A stretch of 16,915 nucleotides of DNA, taken from positions 1 to 16,915 of the forward strand of contig CAZEDU010000111.1 in the NCBI GenBank assembly GCA_964511185.1, read 5' to 3'. The notes beneath the pieces were generated by a model, which did no database searches, was not told where the DNA came from, and was given only the letters and a program-made list of their open reading frames with translations. Shown here piece by piece: positions 5,932-13,814 of the stretch. This DNA comes from CAZEDU01 sp964511185. GTDB taxonomy: Bacteria > Myxococcota > Myxococcia > Myxococcales > Myxococcaceae. The first letter of the stretch is position 1; every line of letters starts with the position of its first letter. Both the position numbers and the translations under genes were made by a program.

Positions 5932-8055
5932 ATGCCCGCTCCTTTGGACCAGAAGGCGTTCTTCCAACGCTTCGCGCCCGCGCTGCGCCGACGCGCCGCC
6001 GCCAAAGCGCTCTACCGCGTGCTGTGCGCGGTGCCCGAGCCGGGCGCGCCTTTGTCGGAGCGGCTGGGTTGGAGCGAATCGCTGGGGCACTGGCTGTTCT
6101 CGCGCGCGCCGCTGGCGCCGCTGGAGGGGTCGCCGTCCAACGAGCTCGAGCCGACGCGCAAGGCGCGCTACGTGCTGCTCATCTGCCAGGAGGTGCCGGC
6201 CTGGCGCGAGGCGGTGGGCCGTTGCATCGCCTCGGTGCTGGTCGAGACGAGCGCGGTCCAGCTCTTGTGTCAGACCGGGCTGCCGGCCGAGCACGGCTTC
6301 GTCAGCGAGGCGATGGACCGGCTGACGCGCAAGGTGTTGCCGGCGCCGCCGGACGAGCGCGACGTGTCCGAGCTGCTCGCGCGCATCTTTCGGACCGAAG
6401 AGTCCGCCGCGTGGCTCGGCGAGCTGCCGCCCGAGCTCTTGCATGGCTGGGTGTCGTTGTGCGGCGGCGATGGAGGCGCGGGGTTTCACGCGACCAAGGA
6501 CGCGCTGGCCGACGCGGTGGCGCTCTTGTCGGCGCAGGCCGCGGCGCTCGGGACGTCGGAGGCGATGCGCTCGCGTTCGCCGGGCGGCGCGCTGCGCGAC
6601 TCACCGTTCTTGCGGTTGCCGCGCGCGCTGGACGCGCTGCTCGCCGCGGCCAAGCGGCAAGAGGTGGCCGAGGTCGACGCGGCGCGGGCCGAGTGCCGCC
6701 GGCTGTTCGAGGCGTGCCGCGGCATCATCCGCTCGGTGCTCGAGCACCTCGAGACGTCGGGCGTGAGCGTGAACCTGGTCTACCGGCTCGAGCTGCTCAC
6801 GTTGCTGCTCGACCGGCTGGAGCAGTTCAAGGCGCTGATGGTGGTGCAGGACGACGACGCGCGCGTGGGGGCCGCGGCGCGGCTGTTGTCGAGCCTGATC
6901 CTCAAGAAGCGCAAGGAGAAGAGCCTGGGCGGGTTGGTGTCGAGCAACCTGCACCTGCTCGCCAGGAAGATCGTCGAGCGCAGCGGAGAGACCGGCGAGC
7001 ACTACATCACCCAGTCGCGCGGGGAGCAGCTGCGGATGCTGCTCGCGGCGTGCGGCGGCGGCGCGCTGACCGCCGGTACCACTTTCATCAAGTTCGCGCT
7101 GGGCGCGTTCAGCGTGTCGCTCTTCGCGGCGGGGCTGCTCGCGGGCGTCAACTACGCGGCGAGCTTCGTGGCGATGCAGTTCCTGGGCTTCACGCTGGCG
7201 ACCAAGCAGCCGTCGGCGACCGCCGCGGCGCTGGCCGGCGCGCTCAGCCGTTCGGACCACGACCTGAACGAGCTGGTCGATTTGATCGCGCGCACCACGC
7301 GCTCGCAGCTGGCGGCAGTGGTCGGGAACCTGGGCGCGGTGATTCCCGCTGCGATCGGCATCGACATGCTGGTGCAGATGGCGACGGGGCAGCCGTTCTT
7401 GACGGAGAAGTCCGCGACGTACGTCTGGCACTCGCTCGACCCGCTGCACACCGGCACCGCGTTCTACGCGTTCCTCACCGGCATCGTGTTGTGGATGGGC
7501 AGCGTGGCGGGCGGGTGGCTCGAGAACTGGTCGACCTACCGGCGGCTGCCCGATGCGATTGCGGGGCAACGCTTCTTGCGCATGCTCGTCGGTCAACGCG
7601 GCGCCCGCTGGGTGGCGGGCTTCTACGCGCACAACATCTCGGGCATCGGCACCAACGTCACCTTGGGCATGCTGCTTGGCCTGCTGCCCGTGTTCGGGAC
7701 TTTTTTAGGGCTGCCGATCGACGTGCGGCACATCACGCTGTCGACCGGCTCGCTCACCTTCGCCGCGCTGAGCCAGCCGCACGTGTTGGGACAGCCGGAG
7801 TTCTACCTCGCGGTGAGCGGGCTCGCGGTGATCGCGTTCTTCAACTTCACCGTGAGCTTCATGCTGGCGCTCACGGTGGCGATGCGCGCCCGCAGCGTCG
7901 AGAGGCGCGAGCGGTTCCGCTTGCTGGGGGCGGTGCTGAAGCGGCTGGTGACGAGCCCGCTGTCGTTCGTGATTGCGCCACGAGGGGTGAAGTCGGCCCA
8001 TGCGGCTCACGCGGCGCCAGCGGCGGTGGAGCGCTCGACGACGAACGTCCCCTGA
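5932..8055 (+). CDS. Gcr-family membrane protein (annotated in databases as site-specific recombinase, PF10136)
   Basis: 707 residues. The C-terminal half matches the Gcr/SpecificRecomb family as I know it. This covers the segment around 545-615 (GQRFLRMLVGQRGARWVAGF through NISGIGTNVTLGMLLGLLPV to DVRHITLSTGSL) and the WMGSVAGGWLENW stretch at 521-533. Residues 1-340 are soluble, helical and charged. From about 366 there are around six to seven hydrophobic segments (366-386, 388-420, 460-485, 505-530, 563-597, 622-652). No tyrosine- or serine-recombinase catalytic signature is visible, so the family name is probably misleading and an integral membrane role is more likely. The ATG at 5932 has a G-rich stretch (GGGGG) about 10 bases upstream. 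It probably shares a transcript with the preceding small membrane protein. Confidence 0.8.
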   Translation: MPAPLDQKAFFQRFAPALRRRAAAKALYRVLCAVPEPGAPLSERLGWSESLGHWLFSRAPLAPLEGSPSNELEPTRKARYVLLICQEVPAWREAVGRCIASVLVETSAVQLLCQTGLPAEHGFVSEAMDRLTRKVLPAPPDERDVSELLARIFRTEESAAWLGELPPELLHGWVSLCGGDGGAGFHATKDALADAVALLSAQAAALGTSEAMRSRSPGGALRDSPFLRLPRALDALLAAAKRQEVAEVDAARAECRRLFEACRGIIRSVLEHLETSGVSVNLVYRLELLTLLLDRLEQFKALMVVQDDDARVGAAARLLSSLILKKRKEKSLGGLVSSNLHLLARKIVERSGETGEHYITQSRGEQLRMLLAACGGGALTAGTTFIKFALGAFSVSLFAAGLLAGVNYAASFVAMQFLGFTLATKQPSATAAALAGALSRSDHDLNELVDLIARTTRSQLAAVVGNLGAVIPAAIGIDMLVQMATGQPFLTEKSATYVWHSLDPLHTGTAFYAFLTGIVLWMGSVAGGWLENWSTYRRLPDAIAGQRFLRMLVGQRGARWVAGFYAHNISGIGTNVTLGMLLGLLPVFGTFLGLPIDVRHITLSTGSLTFAALSQPHVLGQPEFYLAVSGLAVIAFFNFTVSFMLALTVAMRARSVERRERFRLLGAVLKRLVTSPLSFVIAPRGVKSAHAAHAAPAAVERSTTNVP

Positions 8056-8322
8056 GGGCGGGCGGCGCGCCACAAGCACCCAGCGGCATCCAACGAGCGC
8101 TCAAGGGCCTGGAAGAGGTGGGGGCTGGGCTGCGAGCCCTACGCGTCGAACGGGCACCCACCACCGTTCGGCGGCCGTGCCTTGGCGGAGGCACGGACCA
8201 TCGAAGCGCCAAGCGAATCAGCCACACAGTCCATGTTCCCCATCCAGGCCAGCAGCCCCCCGAGCTCGACTCGGCGCTCGAAGCGCGGAGCAACGAGGGG
8301 CCGCCGTACACCGAGGCGCTGA
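8056..8322. other. Convergent intergenic region between the Gcr-family gene and dusB
   Basis: 267 bases between two stop codons. No reading frame here looks like a real gene on either strand. It contains one GC-rich hairpin (8174-8197 region, listed separately) that may end transcription in one or both directions. Confidence 0.4.
8175..8196. terminator. Candidate hairpin between convergent genes
   Basis: CCGTGCCT/AGGCACGG forms an 8-bp perfect stem with a 6-base loop (TGGCGG). No T-tract follows on either strand, so it is not a canonical intrinsic terminator. Its place midway between two converging genes is the main support. Confidence 0.35.
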
Positions 8323-9333
<1,011 letters not shown>

Positions 9334-9366
9334 GCGTTTCTTTGTGGCCGTCCATACCGCAAAACC

Positions 9367-9379
9367 CGATGCGGCATCG
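9367..9379. promoter_or_regulatory. Palindrome in the divergent dusB / M50 protease promoter region
   Basis: CGATGC-G-GCATCG is a perfect 6-bp inverted repeat around one central base. It sits in the 85-base gap between divergent start codons, where an operator would be expected. No known regulator's consensus is recognised. Confidence 0.3.
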
Positions 9380-9418
9380 AGTGCGCGAGGCCGCCAGCAA
9401 CGTTAAGGTGGAACCTCG

Positions 9419-10861
9419 ATGTGGCACTTCCGGCTCGGCCGTATTCCCGTCACGGTCCACTTCAGTCACTTCGCCTTCTCGGCGCTGCTTCTGGGCGGGC
9501 TGGCCATGGCGGTGGCCCCGGCGCTGCTCGCGCTGGTGGTGCGCCCGCAGCTGCCAGGCAACCCTTGGCCCCAGAGCGTGCTGAGCGACCCGCAGTCCGC
9601 GGGCTACTTCGGCCACCTGGTGGTGCTGACCGCCATGTGGGTCGGCATCGTGTTCGTCTCGGTGCTGGTGCACGAGCTGGGGCACGCCCTGGTGTCGCGC
9701 GCGTTCGGCTACTCGCCCGCCATTCAGCTCGTCTTCCTGGGCGGCAACACCAACCCGAACGCCCCGGGGCCGATCCCCTGGCACCGCGACGTCCTGCTGA
9801 CGCTCGCCGGGCCGGGCTTCGGGCTGACGCTGGGGGTCCTCGCGTTCGTGCTGGATCAGCTCGTCGGACACCACAGCCACGTGCTCGCGTACGGCCTCAC
9901 CATGCTGTTCGCGGCGAACCTGATCTGGGCCATCTACAACCTCTTGCCGGTGACCCCGCTCGACGGCGGCCGCGTGACGCAGGCGCTGTCGATGCGCCTC
10001 TTCGGGCGACCGGGCTTCCTCATCGCGCACGTGTTCGGCCTGTTGGTCGGCCTCGCGGTGGTCGCGTACGGCCTGCGGCAGGGCTTCGTGATGGTGGCGG
10101 TGATGATGGGCATCTCGTTGATGCAGACCGTCGCGCTGATCAGCGCCTACTTCCGCGGCGAAGCGCCGGCGCGTGAAGACGACCCGGTCGAGGCGCTCGC
10201 GCTGCGGCAAGGCGACGAGCTGTACGTGAAAGGCGACCTGGACGGCGCGCGGCGCGAGTTCCGCCGCTTGGCGGAAGAGACCCAGTCGCCCTCGCTCCGC
10301 GGGCGCGCCTTTCACCGGCTCGGGTGGGTGGCGCTCAAGCTGGGCGAAGGGCGGCAGGCGCTGGACGCCTTCTCGCAGGCGGGCGGCAGCATCCCCATCG
10401 AGCCGCACGCGCTCGCCGCGGCGTTCTCGCTGGTGGGGGACGACGAACGCTCCTTGCCTTTGTGGGAGCAGGCGGTGCAGCGCAGCGACGAGGCGACCTT
10501 GCGCAACGAGTGGGCGGGGGCGCTCCTGCGCTTGGGCCGTGTCGACGAGGCGCGGCGCGTGACGGGCGACGAGCTGGCGACCGCGTACCGGTTCGCCGAG
10601 CGGGTGCTCTTCTTGCGCGGCAGGTTCGAGGAGGCCGCGCGGATGGGAGAAGAAGCGCTCGCGCTCAAGCCGGACCCGACCGTGGCCTACAACGCCGCCT
10701 GTGCGTATGCGCGCGCACACGACAAGGCCAACGCGGTGCGTCTACTCGAGCGGGCAAGCGGATTTGGCTTCTCGGACGCCGAGACGGCGCGGTCGGATCC
10801 CGATCTCCATTTACTGTCGGGCTACGAACCGTTCGAGCGTTGGCTTTCGACGCTGCGCTGA
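9419..10861 (+). CDS. M50 site-2 protease family membrane metalloprotease with C-terminal TPR region
   Basis: 480 residues. Residues 1-245 form the intramembrane protease core. The zinc motif HELGH is at 85-89 inside a hydrophobic segment (68-95). The second motif NLLPVTPLDGG at 174-184 provides the third ligand Asp182. Other membrane segments are near 15-42, 125-148, 158-178 and 198-240. LGRIPVTVHFSHF at the N-terminus resembles the rhomboid-unrelated SpoIVFB-like M50B group. Residues 258-480 are a soluble tetratricopeptide-like tail; the last repeat has YNAACAYAR (424-432) and ends with SDPDL...YEPFERWL. No CBS domain is present. The ATG at 9419 has AAGGTGG about 10 bases upstream. Such proteases cut membrane-bound regulators such as anti-sigma factors. 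An ECF sigma/anti-sigma pair lies 1.1 kb downstream on the same strand. Confidence 0.9.
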   Translation: MWHFRLGRIPVTVHFSHFAFSALLLGGLAMAVAPALLALVVRPQLPGNPWPQSVLSDPQSAGYFGHLVVLTAMWVGIVFVSVLVHELGHALVSRAFGYSPAIQLVFLGGNTNPNAPGPIPWHRDVLLTLAGPGFGLTLGVLAFVLDQLVGHHSHVLAYGLTMLFAANLIWAIYNLLPVTPLDGGRVTQALSMRLFGRPGFLIAHVFGLLVGLAVVAYGLRQGFVMVAVMMGISLMQTVALISAYFRGEAPAREDDPVEALALRQGDELYVKGDLDGARREFRRLAEETQSPSLRGRAFHRLGWVALKLGEGRQALDAFSQAGGSIPIEPHALAAAFSLVGDDERSLPLWEQAVQRSDEATLRNEWAGALLRLGRVDEARRVTGDELATAYRFAERVLFLRGRFEEAARMGEEALALKPDPTVAYNAACAYARAHDKANAVRLLERASGFGFSDAETARSDPDLHLLSGYEPFERWLSTLR

Positions 10862-10935
10862 ATCTCCGTCGCGCTGACAAAGGCATGACGTGCGCGCGCG
10901 TTACTGCAGGTGCACCTTTTTCCTCGCTTTGTCTC

Positions 10936-10941
10936 GAGAGG
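10936..10941 (+). promoter_or_regulatory. Ribosome binding site selecting the desaturase GTG start
   Basis: GAGAGG lies five bases before GTG 10947. A longer in-frame GTG start at 10890 has no comparable site and would add a Cys/Arg-rich stretch not expected in the family. Confidence 0.6.
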
Positions 10942-10946
10942 CACCC

Positions 10947-11921
10947 GTGACGCAACAAGCCGTGGCCAGAACCGACGAGCGCTTGAACCTCGTCAGCTCG
11001 ATTCCCTTCGTCCTCGTCCACCTGGTCGCGCTGCTGGCGTTTTACACGGGCGTGACGTGGCAGCTCGCGCTGCTGTGTCTGGTGAGCTACTACGTGCGAA
11101 TCATCGGCGTGACCGCCGGCTACCACCGGTACTTCTCGCACCGCACGTTCAAGACGAGCCGCGTCTTCCAATTCGTGCTCGCCTTCCTCGCCGAGACGAG
11201 CATTCAGAAGGGCGTGCTGTGGTGGGCGGCGCACCACCGGCACCACCACCGCGAGTCGGATCAGCCCGAGGACATTCACTCGCCGACGTTGCGCGGCCTG
11301 TGGTGGAGCCACGTCGGGTGGATTCTCTGCGACCGCTACAACGAGACGCGCTTCGAGGCGATTCGCGACTTCGCGCGGTACCCCGAGCTTCGCTTCCTGA
11401 ACAAGCACTACTACCTGCCGCCGTTGCTCTTGGGCATCGTGCTCTTCGCCATCGGCGGGCTGCCGACGCTGATCTGGGGCTTGTTCGTGCCGAGCGTGTT
11501 GGTGTGGCACGGCACCTTCACCATCAACTCCTTGAGCCACGTGTTCGGCAAGCGGCGCTACAAGACGACCGACACCAGCCGGAACAACTGGCTGCTCGCC
11601 ATCGTCACCGCGGGCGAAGGCTGGCACAACAACCACCACTACCATCAGAACACCGCGAACCAGGGTTGGTTCTGGTGGGAAGTCGACCTGACCTTCTACG
11701 TGCTCAAGGTGCTCTCGTGGTTTGGGCTGGTGTGGGACCTGCGCCTGCCGAGCGACGCCGTCCGGTACGCGCACCTCAAGTACACCGACCAGGACCGGGC
11801 GCAGCTTCGCGCCGAGTCGGCGCCCGCGCCCTTGGGCGGCAAGCGCGCGCCGGCCCGCTCGCCCCTGCCCGCGCTGCCGCTCGCCGCGGCGGCGCCAAGT
11901 CCTTTGCTCAAGCGGCGTTAG
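10947..11921 (+). CDS. Acyl-CoA/acyl-lipid delta-9-type fatty acid desaturase
   Basis: 324 residues. A membrane di-iron enzyme that introduces a cis double bond into fatty acyl chains using oxygen and an electron donor. All three histidine boxes are present: HRYFSH (60-65), HHRHHH (96-101) and HNNHH (227-231). The sequence GVTAGYHRYFSHRTFKT (54-70) is typical of the stearoyl-CoA desaturase/DesC group. Hydrophobic segments at about 18-36, 38-55, 155-172 and 174-190 give the usual four helices. The C-terminal 35 residues are an Ala/Pro/Arg-rich tail beyond the family core. No cytochrome b5 domain is fused. The GTG at 10947 is preferred over an upstream GTG because of its ribosome binding site. 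The gene is followed 17 bases later by an ECF sigma factor gene, implying joint transcription and perhaps control of membrane fluidity. Confidence 0.92.
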   Translation: MTQQAVARTDERLNLVSSIPFVLVHLVALLAFYTGVTWQLALLCLVSYYVRIIGVTAGYHRYFSHRTFKTSRVFQFVLAFLAETSIQKGVLWWAAHHRHHHRESDQPEDIHSPTLRGLWWSHVGWILCDRYNETRFEAIRDFARYPELRFLNKHYYLPPLLLGIVLFAIGGLPTLIWGLFVPSVLVWHGTFTINSLSHVFGKRRYKTTDTSRNNWLLAIVTAGEGWHNNHHYHQNTANQGWFWWEVDLTFYVLKVLSWFGLVWDLRLPSDAVRYAHLKYTDQDRAQLRAESAPAPLGGKRAPARSPLPALPLAAAAPSPLLKRR

Positions 11922-11934
11922 CGGTACGCTAGGC

Positions 11935-11948
11935 CGGGTTGAAACCCG
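11935..11948. promoter_or_regulatory. Palindrome overlapping the start of the sigma factor gene
   Basis: CGGGTT-GA-AACCCG is a perfect 6-bp inverted repeat with a 2-base centre, lying across the proposed TTG start at 11939. In RNA it would occlude that start; in DNA it could be an operator. If the true start is the ATG at 12008, it lies in the leader. Confidence 0.4.
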
Positions 11949-12517
11949 CCTCAGCGCCCGAGCGTAGTTCACCAGGGTCGTCCCCCGACGACGCCGACGA
12001 GGCGCTGATGGAGCGGTTCTGCCAAGGTGACGCGCGCGCGTTCGACGCGCTGTTCCGGCGCTACGGGCAGCCGGTGCACCGCTACCTGTGCCGGCTGGTG
12101 AAGAGCTCCGCGGCGGCCGAAGACCTGTGCCAGGCGACCTTCGTGTCGTTGGTGAAGGCGCGCGGCCGCTTTCAACCAGGGGCGCGCTTTCGCCCGTGGC
12201 TCTACGCCATCGCCACCAACGCGGCGCGCGACCACCTCCGCCGGCGGGTGGAGGCGGTGACGCCCGAAGGCGAGCTGCCGGAGGAGCCGGTGGCGCCCGC
12301 GGGCCGCGACGTGGGGCTCGAGAAAGCGGTGCGCGCCGCGCTCGAGCAGCTCCCGCCGGCGCAGCGCGAGGCGATCGTCCTGCACCGCTTCGAGGGGATG
12401 TCGTTCTCGGAGATCGCCGACGCGGTGGGGCTGAGCGAGTCGGCGGTGAAGGTGCGCGCGCACCGCGGCTACGAGCGGCTCCGCGCGCTGCTCCAACGCG
12501 TATGGGATGACGCATGA
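11939..12517 (+). CDS. ECF (group 4) RNA polymerase sigma factor
   Basis: 192 residues from a TTG start. Region 2 spans about 20-102: DEALMERFCQGDARAFDALF (20-39), then AEDLCQATF (60-68) and RFRPWLYAIATNAARDHLRR (83-102), the core-binding and -10 recognition parts. A variable linker (103-125) follows. Region 4 is at about 127-185, with LPPAQREAIVLHRFEGMSFSEIA and the helix-turn-helix VGLSESAVKVRAHRGYERLR that contacts the -35 element. The TTG at 11939 keeps the whole first helix of region 2. An ATG at 12008 with GAGG five bases upstream would start inside it and cannot be excluded. The stop overlaps the next gene's start (ATGA), a usual arrangement for a sigma factor and its anti-sigma partner. 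Autoregulation is likely but no matching promoter pair was identified. Confidence 0.92.
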   Translation: MKPASAPERSSPGSSPDDADEALMERFCQGDARAFDALFRRYGQPVHRYLCRLVKSSAAAEDLCQATFVSLVKARGRFQPGARFRPWLYAIATNAARDHLRRRVEAVTPEGELPEEPVAPAGRDVGLEKAVRAALEQLPPAQREAIVLHRFEGMSFSEIADAVGLSESAVKVRAHRGYERLRALLQRVWDDA

Positions 12518-13287
12518 CGGCCGTGTGCGAAGAGGTGATGGACCGAATCGGTGACGAGCGGCTGCCGCGCGTGCTGGAGGAGCACGTGCAGGGCTGCGAG
12601 CCTTGCCAAGCCGCGCGGGCGTCGTTCCGCTCGCTCGAAGCGCCGGGCTCGACGCCCGCGCTGCCCGCCCCGAAGGCGGAGCTCATTCGCGCGCGCAGCC
12701 TGGCGGCCTTCGCTCAGCAGCCGATTCCGATTCCCTGGTGGGTGGAGGCGGCGGTCGCCGCGTTCGCGTCCGTGGGCTTCTCGCTCCTCGCGCTGCTGCT
12801 GCTCACCCGGGGAGAGGTGCACAACCTGGCGCCCGGCTGGGCGTTGTTCTTCGTGGCGTTCTTGCTCTTGGGGTTGGGGCTCGCGGCGTCGGTGCTCTCG
12901 GTCGCGCCGGTGAAGCCGCTGGTGCGCCAAGGCCTGGTGGGCGGCGCGTTCCTGGTCGCTCTTCTCCTCTCGACGCTCGGGTCCGGCACGTCCGGAGGAC
13001 GGAGCTTCCTGGGTGGCGGGCTGCGCTGTTTCTCAGTCGAAATTGCGCTGTCGGCGCTGCCGCTGGCGTTCGCGCTCTGGGCGTCGATGCGTTGGTCCTT
13101 CGAGCCGTGGCGAACGGTGACGCTGGGCTTGGTCGCGGGGCTGCCCGGGCTGGTCGCGCTGCACGCGCACTGCGCGAACGGCGCGACGGGCCACCTGTTC
13201 TTCTTTCACGTGCTGCCGTGGTTTGCGCTCGCGGGCGGCGCGGTGGTGATTCGGCAGCGGCTGCCGACCAAGGCGCATGCGCCGTGA
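12514..13287 (+). CDS. Membrane anti-sigma factor: zinc-binding (ZAS/zf-HC2-like) domain plus about six transmembrane helices
   Basis: 257 residues, ATG overlapping the sigma stop by four bases. Residues 1-40 hold the cytoplasmic anti-sigma module: His24, Cys28 and Cys31 in EEHVQGCEPCQ form the HxxxCxxC zinc signature, with Cys5 as a possible extra ligand. A linker (41-72) follows. Then about six hydrophobic segments are seen: 74-98, 105-130, 136-156, 172-192, 198-216 and 226-246, making the C-terminal part a polytopic membrane domain without a large periplasmic domain. Most ZAS anti-sigma factors have one helix; six-helix anti-sigma factors (NrsF type, and CarR of Myxococcus) are known but I recall them without a clear ZAS motif. 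Partner: the upstream ECF sigma factor. The signal would be sensed in or through the membrane. Confidence 0.85.
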   Translation: MTAVCEEVMDRIGDERLPRVLEEHVQGCEPCQAARASFRSLEAPGSTPALPAPKAELIRARSLAAFAQQPIPIPWWVEAAVAAFASVGFSLLALLLLTRGEVHNLAPGWALFFVAFLLLGLGLAASVLSVAPVKPLVRQGLVGGAFLVALLLSTLGSGTSGGRSFLGGGLRCFSVEIALSALPLAFALWASMRWSFEPWRTVTLGLVAGLPGLVALHAHCANGATGHLFFFHVLPWFALAGGAVVIRQRLPTKAHAP

Positions 13288-13301
13288 CCCTTGGGAAGTC
13301 C

Positions 13302-13331
13302 GGGGGACAGTCCCCTTTAGGGACAGTCCCC
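13302..13331. repeat. REP-like palindrome doublet between convergent genes
   Basis: GGGGACAGTCCCC (13303-13315) is itself a perfect palindrome around A. It is followed, 17 bases on, by GGGACAGTCCCC (13320-13331). The two copies also pair with each other: GGGGAC-A-GTCCC and GGGAC-A-GTCCCC give 11 pairs with one A/A mismatch around a CTTTA loop. It lies between the anti-sigma stop and the bcp stop, so it can end transcription from both sides. The doublet form resembles the REP/BIME elements seen in many genomes, mobilised by RAYT transposases; no such gene is in this window. Confidence 0.6.
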
Positions 13332-13339
13332 TCGATTCG

Positions 13340-13777
13340 TTAGAGGAGCTTGAGGGCTTCGAAGGGGAAGTCCTTGGCGGAGACCTTGGGGAAGTAGTGC
13401 GTCACCTTGCCGTCGCCGTCGATGATGACGCCGATGCGCCGGGCGTTCTTGGCGGTGGCGTCGTCGGCCGCGCCGTACGCGACCCCGAGCTTGCGCTCGA
13501 CGTCGGAGAGCAGCGGGAAGGTGAAGTGGTACTTCTGCGCGAACGCCTTGTTCTGCTCCGGCGTGTTGAAGCTGACCCCCAGGATGGCCGCGTTCTTCTG
13601 CTCGTACTCGGCCTTCAGGTCGCGGAAGGCGCAGCCTTCGGCGGTGCAACCGGGCGTGTCCGCCTCGGGGTAGAACCACAAGACGACCTTCTTGCCCTTG
13701 AACTCTTTCAACGAGCGGCTCGTGCTTTCGTGGTCGAGCACGGTGAAGTCAGGCGCGGGCGTTCCGGCGTTCAACAT
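13340..13777 (-). CDS. bcp: Peroxiredoxin, BCP (bacterioferritin comigratory protein)/PrxQ type
   Basis: 145 residues, full length for the family (about 150). A cytoplasmic thiol peroxidase reducing hydrogen peroxide and organic hydroperoxides with thioredoxin. The active site PEADTPGCTAEGCAFRD (37-53) gives peroxidatic Cys44 and resolving Cys49 five residues later, the PrxQ/BCP intrahelical pair; Thr41 and Pro42 complete the pocket. There is no signal peptide. The ATG at 13777 has AAGGAGA eight bases upstream, a clear choice. It is the last gene of an apparent operon, 37 bases after an exported peroxiredoxin, and converges on the anti-sigma gene. Confidence 0.93.
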   Translation of the reverse strand: MLNAGTPAPDFTVLDHESTSRSLKEFKGKKVVLWFYPEADTPGCTAEGCAFRDLKAEYEQKNAAILGVSFNTPEQNKAFAQKYHFTFPLLSDVERKLGVAYGAADDATAKNARRIGVIIDGDGKVTHYFPKVSAKDFPFEALKLL

Positions 13778-13814
13778 GTGCGGCTCTCCTTCGTGAGGGT
13801 GGAAGGGCTTCGTT

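Noticed and set aside
7871..8311. A 146-residue minus-strand frame in the dusB/Gcr intergenic region
   Set aside because: It overlaps the end of the Gcr gene, has biased low-complexity content and no ribosome binding site.
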